From: Actinomycetota bacterium
GTDB taxonomy: Bacteria > Actinomycetota > Actinomycetes > Nanopelagicales > Nanopelagicaceae
Reading direction: 5' to 3'
Assembly (NCBI GenBank): GCA_029977785.1
Contig: JAPOKG010000003.1
Span: 1-52,915 of the forward strand
DNA: 52,915 nt
Part shown: in pieces, positions 18,479-26,212 of the stretch
Numbering within the stretch: the stretch's first letter is position 1
Layout: every line of letters starts with the position of its first letter
Made by a program: the position numbers and the translations under genes
Notes under the pieces: model-generated
The model's database searches: none
Told to the model about the DNA's origin: nothing
Seen by the model: the letters and a program-made list of their open reading frames with translations, nothing else

Positions 18479-19537
18479 TTACTTAGCTGAAACCTTTCCG
18501 TTGCGGATATCGTTACCGAGTTTTGTAACTTCAGTACGTAGCGCAGTTGGAACTCGACGGATGAGGTCGTAATAAGGAGCAATGTATGTTCCCTTGTTCT
18601 TGAGGTTTCCGAAGTAACCTGTTGAAGAGAACTTTCCATTTGCCTGATCAAGAATGACAGCCTGTACAGATGTATCTACACCTTTAACCACTGAGGTGAG
18701 GAGTACTTTTCTGTACTGTGGCGCAGCCTTTACTCCATCGGTATCAACCCAGATGACAACTGACTTCTTTGAAGTCAGTGAGTTACCTGCTGTTGCTCCA
18801 CCAAGTCCGCCAGCAACTGGGAAGATTACATCTGCACCCTGCTGCTCGAAGTTCTTAGAGATCTGTAGAGCTTTTGCTGAATCTGAGAAGCCACCCACAA
18901 ATGTTCCATCCTTCTTAGCGATGTCCCATCCAAGAACTTCTACTTTCTTGCTCTTGACCTTGTTGTAGTGAGCAACACCCTTTGCGAAACCATCCATGAA
19001 GATAGTGACAGGTGGGATGTTAAGTCCGCCGTAAGTTGCGACCTTACCGGTCTTTGAAACTCCAGCTGCAAGGTATCCAGCCTGGAATGAAGACTCGTTT
19101 GTGTCGAACTGAAGTGGCTTTAGGTTCTTAAATTTTGTACCTGGGTAGACAGATCCATCAGCACCGTGATCTTCTCCATCCTGGTCAACAATTGCAAAGT
19201 TAACGGTTGGGTTTGCCTTCGCAGCTGCAACGATTGCTCCATTGATAAGGAAGCCAACACCTACAATAATGTTGCACTTCTCGTCGATGAGCTTCTTAAT
19301 GTTTGGTGCGTAATCTGCATCTGATGTCGCTGCAAGGTACTTAACAGTTACAGATGAGTTTGCCTTAGCTGCTGCATTCGCGCCTGCCCATGCTGATGCG
19401 TTAAATGACTTATCGTCAACGCCACCGGTATCAAGTGCAAGGCATGCTTTAGTTGCTGCTGCATTCGCTGCAGGTGTTGCGCTAAATGAAAGCGCAGCCA
19501 CAGCCAAAAGGGCAACAATTGTTGTTGTCTTTTTCAA
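18479..19537 (-). CDS. BMP-family nucleoside-binding protein, secreted
   Basis: Periplasmic-binding-protein-like subunit of the PnrA/Med (BMP) family that presents nucleosides to the ABC importer. The mature start reads CLALDTGGVDDKSFNASAWAG, the family hallmark, followed by SDADYAPNIKKLIDEKCNIIVGVGF. The track start 19612 is replaced by TTG 19537, which lies 4 nt after GGAGG and starts a clean signal peptide (LKKTTTIVALLAVAALSFSA, cleavage near ANA-A); this gives 352 residues. No lipobox cysteine stands at the cleavage site. It is first in the transporter-catabolism operon. Confidence 0.92.
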   Translation of the reverse strand: MKKTTTIVALLAVAALSFSATPAANAAATKACLALDTGGVDDKSFNASAWAGANAAAKANSSVTVKYLAATSDADYAPNIKKLIDEKCNIIVGVGFLINGAIVAAAKANPTVNFAIVDQDGEDHGADGSVYPGTKFKNLKPLQFDTNESSFQAGYLAAGVSKTGKVATYGGLNIPPVTIFMDGFAKGVAHYNKVKSKKVEVLGWDIAKKDGTFVGGFSDSAKALQISKNFEQQGADVIFPVAGGLGGATAGNSLTSKKSVVIWVDTDGVKAAPQYRKVLLTSVVKGVDTSVQAVILDQANGKFSSTGYFGNLKNKGTYIAPYYDLIRRVPTALRTEVTKLGNDIRNGKVSAK

Positions 19538-19575
19538 TTTTCCTCCAAGGAGAGTTGGGTAGTTCTGTAGATGGG

Positions 19576-19605
19576 AGCCTAGTTGTTTACGCTTAAATTG
19601 GACAA
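19576..19605 (-). promoter_or_regulatory. Promoter of the BMP-family gene
   Basis: On the minus strand TTGTCC (19605-19600) is followed by 18 nt and TAGGCT (19581-19576). The leader of roughly 30 nt ends with GGAGG in front of the TTG start. This is a conventional leadered promoter, unlike the leaderless starts elsewhere in the window. Confidence 0.5.
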
Positions 19606-19653
19606 AAAACACGGAAATATTCGACAGTGTGGCATGTAACAGTTTGGAAAACT

Positions 19654-19670
19654 CTCAAGTAGAACTTGAG
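19654..19670 (-). terminator. Weak hairpin after the second BMP-like gene
   Basis: CTCAAG-TAGAA-CTTGAG forms a 6-bp stem directly after the stop at 19673, followed on the minus strand by AGTTTTCC. It may be a weak terminator separating this gene from the promoter of the next BMP gene. Confidence 0.35.
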
Positions 19671-19672
19671 TG

Positions 19673-20659
19673 CTATGCGGGGATTTTTTCAGCTGTAGCC
19701 GCAGCAACGTTAATCGCGCTGCTCAATCGAAGCAGAGAGCTTGAGCGAATGGTGAGTTCAATTCCACCGCCGGTGATCCCGTAACGGCGACCATAGATTC
19801 CAGCATTTTCATCAAGTATGTCCAGGTACTGACTTTTAGCAAGTGAGAGCGCCACGATGTCGTACATCGCTTTATCCACTCGCTTAATCACCGTGGCGAG
19901 CAAGAACCGTTTTGTTGAGTTTGTGACTGTGATGAATTGGTCCGGTTCGACATTAATCATCCCGATGGGTGCACCCTTCTTCTTGGCGCCCCGAGATGCA
20001 ATCACTTTCAAAATTTCAGAGTCCGAGCCTTGGGTCGCTACATAGACAATATCTGCGCCCGCATCTAAAACTTGCGTTGTCGCAAGGGAATAGGAACCAG
20101 AAACATACTTAACAATAGGGATTACCTTGCGCTTGGCTGCAGCTACTCCGGCTGCAAAACCATCTTTGTAGATATCGGCTTGATCGGCGTTGGCAATCAT
20201 CGCCACCTTGCCACTTCTTGATATTTGAGCCGCACTGAAGCCAGCCAAGTAAGCGCCCTGAGTATTAGCAAAAATTACAGAAGTTACATTGAGCGCTGCA
20301 ACCGATGCATCATTGATGATTGCAAAGTGAGTATTTGGGTATTCAATGGCGAGGGCTTGTAGCGTTGGCGCATACCCACTACCTATCGCGATGATGGGGT
20401 CACAATTCTTTGCAATGAGCGAACGGATTCGCTTTTCGCGATCTGCGCTGGAGCCATCTGTCACTACTGGAACTAGTTCAAAATCAAATTGTTTCTGCGC
20501 TTTTTCTAAGCCGGCATGAGATGCATCGTTAAAGGAGCGATCGCCGCGTCCACCAATGTCATACGCCACGCCCACTGTGAGCGTTGGTGCAGCAGATGCT
20601 GAAACTGGCATGAGTACAGACGCCAGAATTGCCGCAACAAGGAGAAGGCGAATTTTCAT
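19673..20659 (-). CDS. Second BMP/PnrA-like substrate-binding protein, secreted
   Basis: A 328-residue paralogue of the neighbouring BMP protein. It has a signal peptide (KIRLLLVAAILASVLMPVSASA, cleavage near SAA) without lipobox cysteine, then VGVAYDIGGRGDRSFNDASHAGLEKA, the BMP signature, plus IIAIGSGYAPTLQALA. It has diverged from its neighbour and has no transporter genes of its own. The ATG overlaps the trpS stop (TAATG), so it is translationally coupled to tryptophanyl-tRNA synthetase. It may be an alternative receptor for the same importer or a signalling/binding protein; the ligand is unknown. Confidence 0.87.
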   Translation of the reverse strand: MKIRLLLVAAILASVLMPVSASAAPTLTVGVAYDIGGRGDRSFNDASHAGLEKAQKQFDFELVPVVTDGSSADREKRIRSLIAKNCDPIIAIGSGYAPTLQALAIEYPNTHFAIINDASVAALNVTSVIFANTQGAYLAGFSAAQISRSGKVAMIANADQADIYKDGFAAGVAAAKRKVIPIVKYVSGSYSLATTQVLDAGADIVYVATQGSDSEILKVIASRGAKKKGAPIGMINVEPDQFITVTNSTKRFLLATVIKRVDKAMYDIVALSLAKSQYLDILDENAGIYGRRYGITGGGIELTIRSSSLLRLSSAINVAAATAEKIPA

Positions 20660-21651
20660 TAGAGAACAACGCCTAAATTCTTATAGGTCGCATTTACAGT
20701 CTCTTGAGCAACGACTCGCGCCTTTGCCGAACCTTGATGCAAGATATCGAGCAGGTGCTTTTCGTCTTCAAGTAGTTCAACTGCCTTGGCACGAATTGGG
20801 CGTAGGTACTCGACAACAACTTCAGCAACTGCGGTTTTGAAGTCCCCATAACCCTTGCCTGCAAATTCATTTTCAAGATCGCTAATAGTCCGTCCAGAAA
20901 GGGCTGAATGAATAGTAAGCAAGTTACTGATTCCAGGCTTTTCAACCACATCAAACTTCACTTCACGTCCGGCATCGGTGACTGCGCTCTTAATTTTCTT
21001 CAAGTTTGCTTCCGGCGTATCCATAATCTCTATCACGCCTGCCCCAGAACCTGATGACTTACTCATCTTCGCTGTTGGCTCTTGAATATCGTTAATTTTG
21101 GCGGCAGTCTTCAGAATGTAAGCCTCGGGTATCTGGAAGGTCTGCCCATAGCGTGCGTTAAAGCGGCCAGCTAAATCACGAGTGAGTTCAATATGCTGAC
21201 GTTGATCTTCACCGACTGGAACGTAATGTGGCTGATAGAGCAAGATGTCGGCTGCTTGCAACATTGGGTAAGTAAATAACCCAACACGTGCTGAATCAGC
21301 ACCGGCCTTTGATGACTTATCTTTAAATTGCGTCATGCGACTTGCCTCACCGAAGCCAGTCATACATTCCATAATCCAACCTAGTTGGTTGTGCTGTGGA
21401 ACTTGTGACTGGACAAAGAGCGTAGATTTTTCAGGTGAGATTCCAAGAGCGAGTAATTGGGCTGCAGATACCAAGGTGCGCTTGCGCAGAAGCGCAGGAT
21501 CTGTTTCGACTGTGAGCGCATGCAAATCGACGATGCAGTAAAAGGCATCATGCCCATCTTGTAGTTCGACCCACTGTTTGACCGCACCCAGATAGTTTCC
21601 GAGATGGAAAGAATCGCTTGTTGGCTGAATGCCAGATAGGACGCGTTTCAT
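20659..21651 (-). CDS. trpS: Tryptophanyl-tRNA synthetase
   Basis: Class I synthetase charging tRNA-Trp. The HIGH-type motif appears as [14 protein letters not shown] and the KMSKS loop as [30 protein letters not shown] and the tryptophan-pocket segments are in place. Length 330 residues is standard for bacterial TrpS. It lies 20 nt after the CNNM/CorC gene and ends in a TAATG overlap with the BMP-like gene, suggesting a three-gene transcript. I did not see a clear own promoter or a T-box. Confidence 0.95.
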   Translation of the reverse strand: MKRVLSGIQPTSDSFHLGNYLGAVKQWVELQDGHDAFYCIVDLHALTVETDPALLRKRTLVSAAQLLALGISPEKSTLFVQSQVPQHNQLGWIMECMTGFGEASRMTQFKDKSSKAGADSARVGLFTYPMLQAADILLYQPHYVPVGEDQRQHIELTRDLAGRFNARYGQTFQIPEAYILKTAAKINDIQEPTAKMSKSSGSGAGVIEIMDTPEANLKKIKSAVTDAGREVKFDVVEKPGISNLLTIHSALSGRTISDLENEFAGKGYGDFKTAVAEVVVEYLRPIRAKAVELLEDEKHLLDILHQGSAKARVVAQETVNATYKNLGVVL

Positions 21652-21671
21652 AGTTGCAATTCTCGCACGAG

Positions 21672-22967
21672 TTAGTAGTTACGCGAGATCAATAAACGAC
21701 CGGCTCGCTTTCCTTCCATAGAAAGCACTGTGATTCGCACGCCATTGACGCCTACAACGTCATTAGCAACAGGAATTCTTCCAAGGAAATTCATCACGAA
21801 TCCACTGGCGGTTTCATAAGGGCCTTCCGGCAGCTCAATTCCTGTCTCTTCCATCAGGTCTTCGAGGGATATCAAGCCATCGACTTCAAAATCACCGGTC
21901 CGAGATTCATGTGAGACTTCTTCTTCATCGGTGTCGTATTCATCGCGAATATCGCCAATCAAGGTTTCAACGAGGTCTTCGAGGGTAACGATGCCATCGG
22001 TACCGCCGTACTCATCAAGAACGATTGCCAGATGCTGGCGCTGGTTACGCATTTCTGTGAGGGCAGGCAGAATGGCCTTTGTTCCCGGTAAATACATGAT
22101 GTTGCGCGCCAATTCTTGAATCTTGGCGTTGTTATTGGCAAGGCTGGTATCAAGCAAATCACGCACGTGAATAAATCCAACCACTTCATCAGATGATCCG
22201 CGTACTACTGGATAGCGTGAGTGCGCCTTCTCGATGGCAAGAGAAATAGCTTTACCAACAGTGAGTGAGGCATCCATAAAATCAACTTCGGTACGTGGAA
22301 CCATGACTTCGTGAACTTGTCGCTCTGATGCGTTAAAAACTTCTTCAACGATATCGCGCTCTTCATCCGTGAGCGCTGCATGCCCTGCAACTAAATCAAG
22401 GAGCTCTTCTTCAGAAATCTGCGAGCGCTGCTCTTTAGGGTCAATACCAAAGAGGCGCACTACCAAACTTGTAGAGTGCGATAAGACCCAGATAACAGGG
22501 CGGAAAATCTTGGCCACGATATCGATGAATCCAGCTGAATACATAGCAATCTGTTCGGTGCGATAGAGAGCAACCCGCTTTGGAACGAGCTCACCAAAGA
22601 CGAGCGAAAAGTAAGCGATGATAAATGTCAGTCCGATGAGGGAAGCAGTCGATGCAGAATCACCAGAAAGCCCCCGTGATTCCAACCAAGGAATGAAATG
22701 GTCGCCCAGGCGATCAGCGCCCAAGGCTGCCGACAAAAATCCAGTAACAGTGACGCCTACCTGCAAGGTGGCGAGAAGTCGGTTGGGATTGCTAGCGACT
22801 GAGGCGACCTTTGCGCCTCGCTTGCCGCGGGTGGCAATCTGTTTTATCTGGCTTTCACGCAGTGAGACCAGAGCGATTTCAGCTGCAACGAAAATAGCGC
22901 CCAGGACAATCAGGGCAGCAATCAGGCCTATTGAGGTAAAGAGTGAGCCACTCGGGTTAGGTTCCAT
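21672..22967 (-). CDS. CNNM/CorC-family membrane protein with CBS pair (HlyC/CorC transporter)
   Basis: A 431-residue integral membrane protein. The N-terminal DUF21/CNNM domain (about 1-200) starts [24 protein letters not shown]-like and contains the [18 protein letters not shown] and [13 protein letters not shown] motifs. Two CBS domains follow (about 215-340) with [13 protein letters not shown] and [20 protein letters not shown], then a CorC_HlyC C-terminal domain (about 355-431). Members of this family are implicated in magnesium or cobalt efflux, but the transported ion here is not known. A TAGACT box sits 9 nt before the start. Confidence 0.9.
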   Translation of the reverse strand: MEPNPSGSLFTSIGLIAALIVLGAIFVAAEIALVSLRESQIKQIATRGKRGAKVASVASNPNRLLATLQVGVTVTGFLSAALGADRLGDHFIPWLESRGLSGDSASTASLIGLTFIIAYFSLVFGELVPKRVALYRTEQIAMYSAGFIDIVAKIFRPVIWVLSHSTSLVVRLFGIDPKEQRSQISEEELLDLVAGHAALTDEERDIVEEVFNASERQVHEVMVPRTEVDFMDASLTVGKAISLAIEKAHSRYPVVRGSSDEVVGFIHVRDLLDTSLANNNAKIQELARNIMYLPGTKAILPALTEMRNQRQHLAIVLDEYGGTDGIVTLEDLVETLIGDIRDEYDTDEEEVSHESRTGDFEVDGLISLEDLMEETGIELPEGPYETASGFVMNFLGRIPVANDVVGVNGVRITVLSMEGKRAGRLLISRNY

Positions 22968-22976
22968 GATGTGAGA

Positions 22977-22982
22977 AGTCTA
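22977..22982 (-). promoter_or_regulatory. Putative -10 box for the CNNM/CorC gene
   Basis: TAGACT on the minus strand is followed by 9 nt and ATG at 22967, so the transcript would have almost no leader. The same hexamer TAGACT occurs before pcrA and guaB. Confidence 0.45.
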
Positions 22983-23015
22983 CCGAAGCCCCTTCCTATT
23001 GGGGCTCGCCTGACA

Positions 23016-23100
23016 TAACCTTTCCCACGCTAGCCAACCGGCTAGCGACCTCATCCTCGGACCGTCGGGCACGTACCTGCCCGGATTAGGAAGTAGAAAC
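23016..23100 (+). ncRNA. Structured 5' leader of msiK, candidate msiK RNA motif
   Basis: TAACCT at 23016-23021 is a plausible -10 box, putting the transcript start near 23028. From there CGCTAGCC-AACC-GGCTAGCG (23028-23047) forms an 8-bp hairpin at the 5' end, and CGGGCA-CGTACC-TGCCCG (23066-23083) forms a second one that ends 3-4 nt before the AGGA ribosome site. A further 6-bp hairpin (22987-23006) lies upstream. A conserved 'msiK' cis-regulatory RNA before actinobacterial msiK genes is described in Rfam; membership here is suggested by position and structure and would need a covariance-model search. Confidence 0.5.
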
Positions 23101-24183
23101 ATGGCATCAGTCGTATTCGAAAATGCATCTCGCATCTACCCAGGCACAACAGCACCTGCAGTAGACAAGCTCAACCTCACTGTCAAAGATGGCGAGTTCC
23201 TCGTTCTTGTTGGACCATCAGGTTGCGGAAAGTCAACATCACTTCGTATGTTGGCAGGCCTTGAAGAAATCGACGGTGGTCGAATTCTTATTGGTGATCG
23301 CGATGTAACAAACGTTGCACCAAAAGATCGCGATATCGCAATGGTCTTCCAGTCATATGCGCTCTACCCACACATGACTGTTGCAGAGAACATGGGCTTT
23401 GCACTCAAAATCGCAGGAGTCGATAAGGCTGAGCGCGATAAGCGAGTCCGTGAAGCAGCGAAGTTGCTCGATCTTGAACCATATCTAGAGCGCAAGCCAA
23501 AGGCTCTTTCAGGTGGTCAACGTCAGCGCGTTGCTATGGGACGTGCAATTGTTCGTGAGCCACAAGTCTTCTTGATGGACGAACCACTCTCAAACCTTGA
23601 TGCGAAGTTGCGCGTTGCAACTCGTACACAAATTGCTGCGCTACAGCGCCGCCTTGGAATCACCACTGTCTATGTAACTCACGACCAGGTTGAAGCTATG
23701 ACCATGGGTGATCGCGTAGCAGTTCTTAAGGATGGCTTGCTTCAGCAAGTTGATACTCCTCGTAACCTCTATGACAAGCCAGCAAATGTCTTCGTCGCAG
23801 GCTTTATTGGTTCTCCAGCCATGAACCTACTTGTAGCTCCAGTATCCGGTGGCAAGGCTCATCTTGGTGATCTCGATATCGACGTCCCAGCATCTGCAGG
23901 ATCTAGCGTCACTGTCGGAATTCGCCCAGAAGGATGGATTCCAGCAGCAAAGGGCTTCCATGTCTTTGTAGAAGTTGTTGAAGAACTTGGTTCTGATGCA
24001 TTTGTCTACGGAAAGCCTGCGGATACAAATGTGAAGTTTGCTAACTCATCAGATGAGGGCGTTCAGGTCATCGTACGTTGGGATCCAAAGAACCCACCAA
24101 AGGCTGGAGATACCGTCACAGTGGCAAATGTCGCTAACGCTGTCCACCTCTTTGATTCAACAACAGGTAACCGCATCAACTAG
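23101..24183 (+). CDS. msiK: MsiK-like multiple-sugar ABC importer ATPase
   Basis: A 360-residue CUT1-type ATPase (UgpC/MalK/MsiK). Walker A GPSGCGKSTSLRMLAG, Q-loop MVFQSYALYPHMTV, signature LSGGQRQRVAMGRA, Walker B LMDEPLSNLDAKLR and the switch histidine in VTHDQVEAMTMGD are all present, followed by a TOBE-type regulatory domain. In actinobacteria one MsiK commonly serves several sugar permeases. It stands alone on the plus strand, opposite a CUT1 permease pair that has no ATPase of its own, which fits a shared role. The ribosome site is AGGAAG 7-8 nt before ATG. Confidence 0.93.
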   Translation: MASVVFENASRIYPGTTAPAVDKLNLTVKDGEFLVLVGPSGCGKSTSLRMLAGLEEIDGGRILIGDRDVTNVAPKDRDIAMVFQSYALYPHMTVAENMGFALKIAGVDKAERDKRVREAAKLLDLEPYLERKPKALSGGQRQRVAMGRAIVREPQVFLMDEPLSNLDAKLRVATRTQIAALQRRLGITTVYVTHDQVEAMTMGDRVAVLKDGLLQQVDTPRNLYDKPANVFVAGFIGSPAMNLLVAPVSGGKAHLGDLDIDVPASAGSSVTVGIRPEGWIPAAKGFHVFVEVVEELGSDAFVYGKPADTNVKFANSSDEGVQVIVRWDPKNPPKAGDTVTVANVANAVHLFDSTTGNRIN

Positions 24184-24194
24184 TTAGTACACAT

Positions 24195-24231
24195 AAAAAG
24201 CCCCGCTGCACAGTGTGCAGCGGGGCTTTTT
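24195..24231. terminator. Bidirectional terminator between msiK and the sugar permease
   Basis: AAAAAGCCCCGCTGCA and TGCAGCGGGGCTTTTT are perfect inverted repeats (16 bp including the A/T tracts) around the loop CAGTG. Tracts on both sides allow termination in both directions, and the two flanking genes converge here. Confidence 0.92.
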
Positions 24232-24259
24232 ACTTCTCTAACTTGTATTAGCTCTTTGG

Positions 24260-25153
24260 CTAACCTTTGAGCGAACCTGCCAACATTCCACGGAGGAAGT
24301 AGCGTCCAAGGAATAGATAGACCAGCAACGTTGGAATCGAGACGATCAGCGATGCTGTCATATTGTTTCCGTAATAGACCTGGTTACCTGAACCCGTGAT
24401 GAAGTTAAGTGCCGTTGTTGCAACTGACAGCTTTGGCGAACCACCGGTGAGGAAGATTGCGAAGAGGAAGTCATTCCAGGCAGAGGTGAACTGCCAGATG
24501 AGAACCACCACAAAGCCTGGAATAGAGAGCGGCAAGAAGATGGTGCGGAAGATACGGACCATTCCTGCTCCATCCACGCGCGCTGCTTCGATGAGTTCGT
24601 TAGGGATTGCCGCAAAGTAGTTACGGAAGATCAAAGTACAGATAGGAATACCGTAAATGACATGTGCGAATACCAGAACATAAATGCTTCCACCGATGCC
24701 AGCCCATTGATTGAACTTGGTAAGAGGAATCATGATCGCCTGGTAAGGAATAAACATTCCGAAGAGGAATGTTGTGAAAATTAAGTTAGAACCTCTGAAC
24801 TTCCACTTTGCAAAGACGAAGCCGTTTATTGCCCCGATGACTGCAGAGATGATTGATGATTGGGTAACGAAGAAGAGGGTGCGCAACATTGGCTCGCGCA
24901 AAACTTCCCATGTTGGCCCCCAGGCCTCAAAGTTCAGGCTGGTGGGAGGAGTAAAGGCTGCAGATTGCGTGACGCCGGTGATTCCTTTGACTGAGTTAAT
25001 TACCATGATGTAAATCGGAAGAGCTGCGATGACGAAGAGAATCGTCAGTGCGAAATAGCGGAAGACGAGCCAGAACTGACCTTTGCCATCCAAGCGCTTC
25101 TTAGTGCGAACGTCGAGCTTTTGAGTTACGCGGGTTGCGAGATCTGAACTCAT
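24260..25153 (-). CDS. Sugar ABC transporter permease (CUT1, MalG-like)
   Basis: A 297-residue inner-membrane subunit with six predicted membrane segments after a charged N-terminus. The cytoplasmic EAA loop reads EAARVDGAGMVRIFRTIFLPLSIPG, which docks the ATPase, and the C-terminus ends GRYFLRGMLAGSLKG, typical for MalG-like subunits. ATG overlaps the upstream permease stop as ATGA. With its partner and the binding protein it forms a CUT1 importer that probably uses MsiK. Confidence 0.93.
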   Translation of the reverse strand: MSSDLATRVTQKLDVRTKKRLDGKGQFWLVFRYFALTILFVIAALPIYIMVINSVKGITGVTQSAAFTPPTSLNFEAWGPTWEVLREPMLRTLFFVTQSSIISAVIGAINGFVFAKWKFRGSNLIFTTFLFGMFIPYQAIMIPLTKFNQWAGIGGSIYVLVFAHVIYGIPICTLIFRNYFAAIPNELIEAARVDGAGMVRIFRTIFLPLSIPGFVVVLIWQFTSAWNDFLFAIFLTGGSPKLSVATTALNFITGSGNQVYYGNNMTASLIVSIPTLLVYLFLGRYFLRGMLAGSLKG

Positions 25154-26055
25154 TTATTCGCCTCCTCAGTCTTATTTACATAGATTAAATATGGAATAAC
25201 AGCGACTGCAATCATCAACAAGATGACGATTGCGATTGCTGCGCCCTTTGCATAGTTCTGGAAATCGAAGATGGTCTGCCACATGTAGATAGCTAAAACC
25301 TTGGTGACATAGCTCTTGGTAGCGATACCGAAGATGAGGTCGAAGACCTTCATGGAGATATGGCCCAAAATGATAAGAACTGTCAGGAATGTTGGTGATA
25401 ACTGTGGGAAGAGAATGTGACGGTAAATCTTGAACTCTGTTGCGCCATCTACTCGCGCAGCTTCGCGTAAGTCATCAGGAATTCCGCGGAAACCAGCGAG
25501 GAAGAGCGCCATGACGTAACCGGCCATCTGCCAAATTGCAGGAAGAGCCATGGCATACATCGAGCCGGCTTCAGAGGTATACCAATCGCTCTGCAGCGCC
25601 CCAAGACCAATATTTTTCAAGATGTAGTTAAGTCCGGTTGCATCATCATCTCGGGCTGAGTCCATCAACCAACGCCATGAAGTTCCCATAGCGATAAATG
25701 AGATTGCCATTGGATAGAGGTAGGTGGAGCGGAAGAATCCTTCGCCCTTAATTCCCTTCTCGAGCAAGAGCGCCATGATGAGGCCCGAGAGCAGGCAACC
25801 AATCATAAATACTGCAGTAAATTTCAAAAGATTTGAGAGAGCATGCGTGAACTCAGGATCTGACCAGAGCTCGACATAGTTGATGAGGCCCACAAACTCA
25901 ACTTTTGTGGTGTAGGCGTTATATCTATTTTCAAGAGATTCTACGACGGTGTAAGCAATCATTCCGTAGACAAAGACTGCCATCGCAATAACAGATGGAA
26001 GAACAAATATAAATCCGCCCCATGGGCTCTGGATTTTCTTTCGGGTGGCTCTCAC
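25150..26055 (-). CDS. Sugar ABC transporter permease (CUT1, MalF-like)
   Basis: A 301-residue permease subunit with about six membrane segments. FIFVLPSVIAMAVFVYG begins the first one; the EAA loop is EAARVDGATEFKIYRHILFPQLSPT. The start is GTG at 26055. It lies downstream of the binding-protein gene, beyond a 12-bp hairpin, and overlaps the MalG-like gene by 4 nt. The large loop with SDWYTSEAGSMYAMALPAIW resembles glucose/mannose-type CUT1 permeases, but the sugar cannot be fixed from this. Confidence 0.92.
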   Translation of the reverse strand: MRATRKKIQSPWGGFIFVLPSVIAMAVFVYGMIAYTVVESLENRYNAYTTKVEFVGLINYVELWSDPEFTHALSNLLKFTAVFMIGCLLSGLIMALLLEKGIKGEGFFRSTYLYPMAISFIAMGTSWRWLMDSARDDDATGLNYILKNIGLGALQSDWYTSEAGSMYAMALPAIWQMAGYVMALFLAGFRGIPDDLREAARVDGATEFKIYRHILFPQLSPTFLTVLIILGHISMKVFDLIFGIATKSYVTKVLAIYMWQTIFDFQNYAKGAAIAIVILLMIAVAVIPYLIYVNKTEEANK

Positions 26056-26137
26056 TTAAGTTGCGCCTCTCGCATTGTGTTACAAAACCAAATTTTTTTA
26101 GTTATTAACTTTTATCAATTTTGTGAAAAAGTCTGAA

Positions 26138-26170
26138 GTTCTGGCGGAACCATTTCGATTCCGCCAGAAC
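26138..26170 (-). terminator. Hairpin between sugar-binding-protein gene and permease genes
   Basis: GTTCTGGCGGAA pairs with TTCCGCCAGAAC (12 bp) around a 9-nt loop; on the minus strand ACTTCAGACTTTTT follows. It sits about 45 nt after the binding-protein stop and probably causes partial termination, as is common in sugar ABC operons. Confidence 0.75.
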
Positions 26171-26212
26171 TCCAGAACTTATATCTTCGGTTTTAACAAA
26201 CCAAACAGGGTT

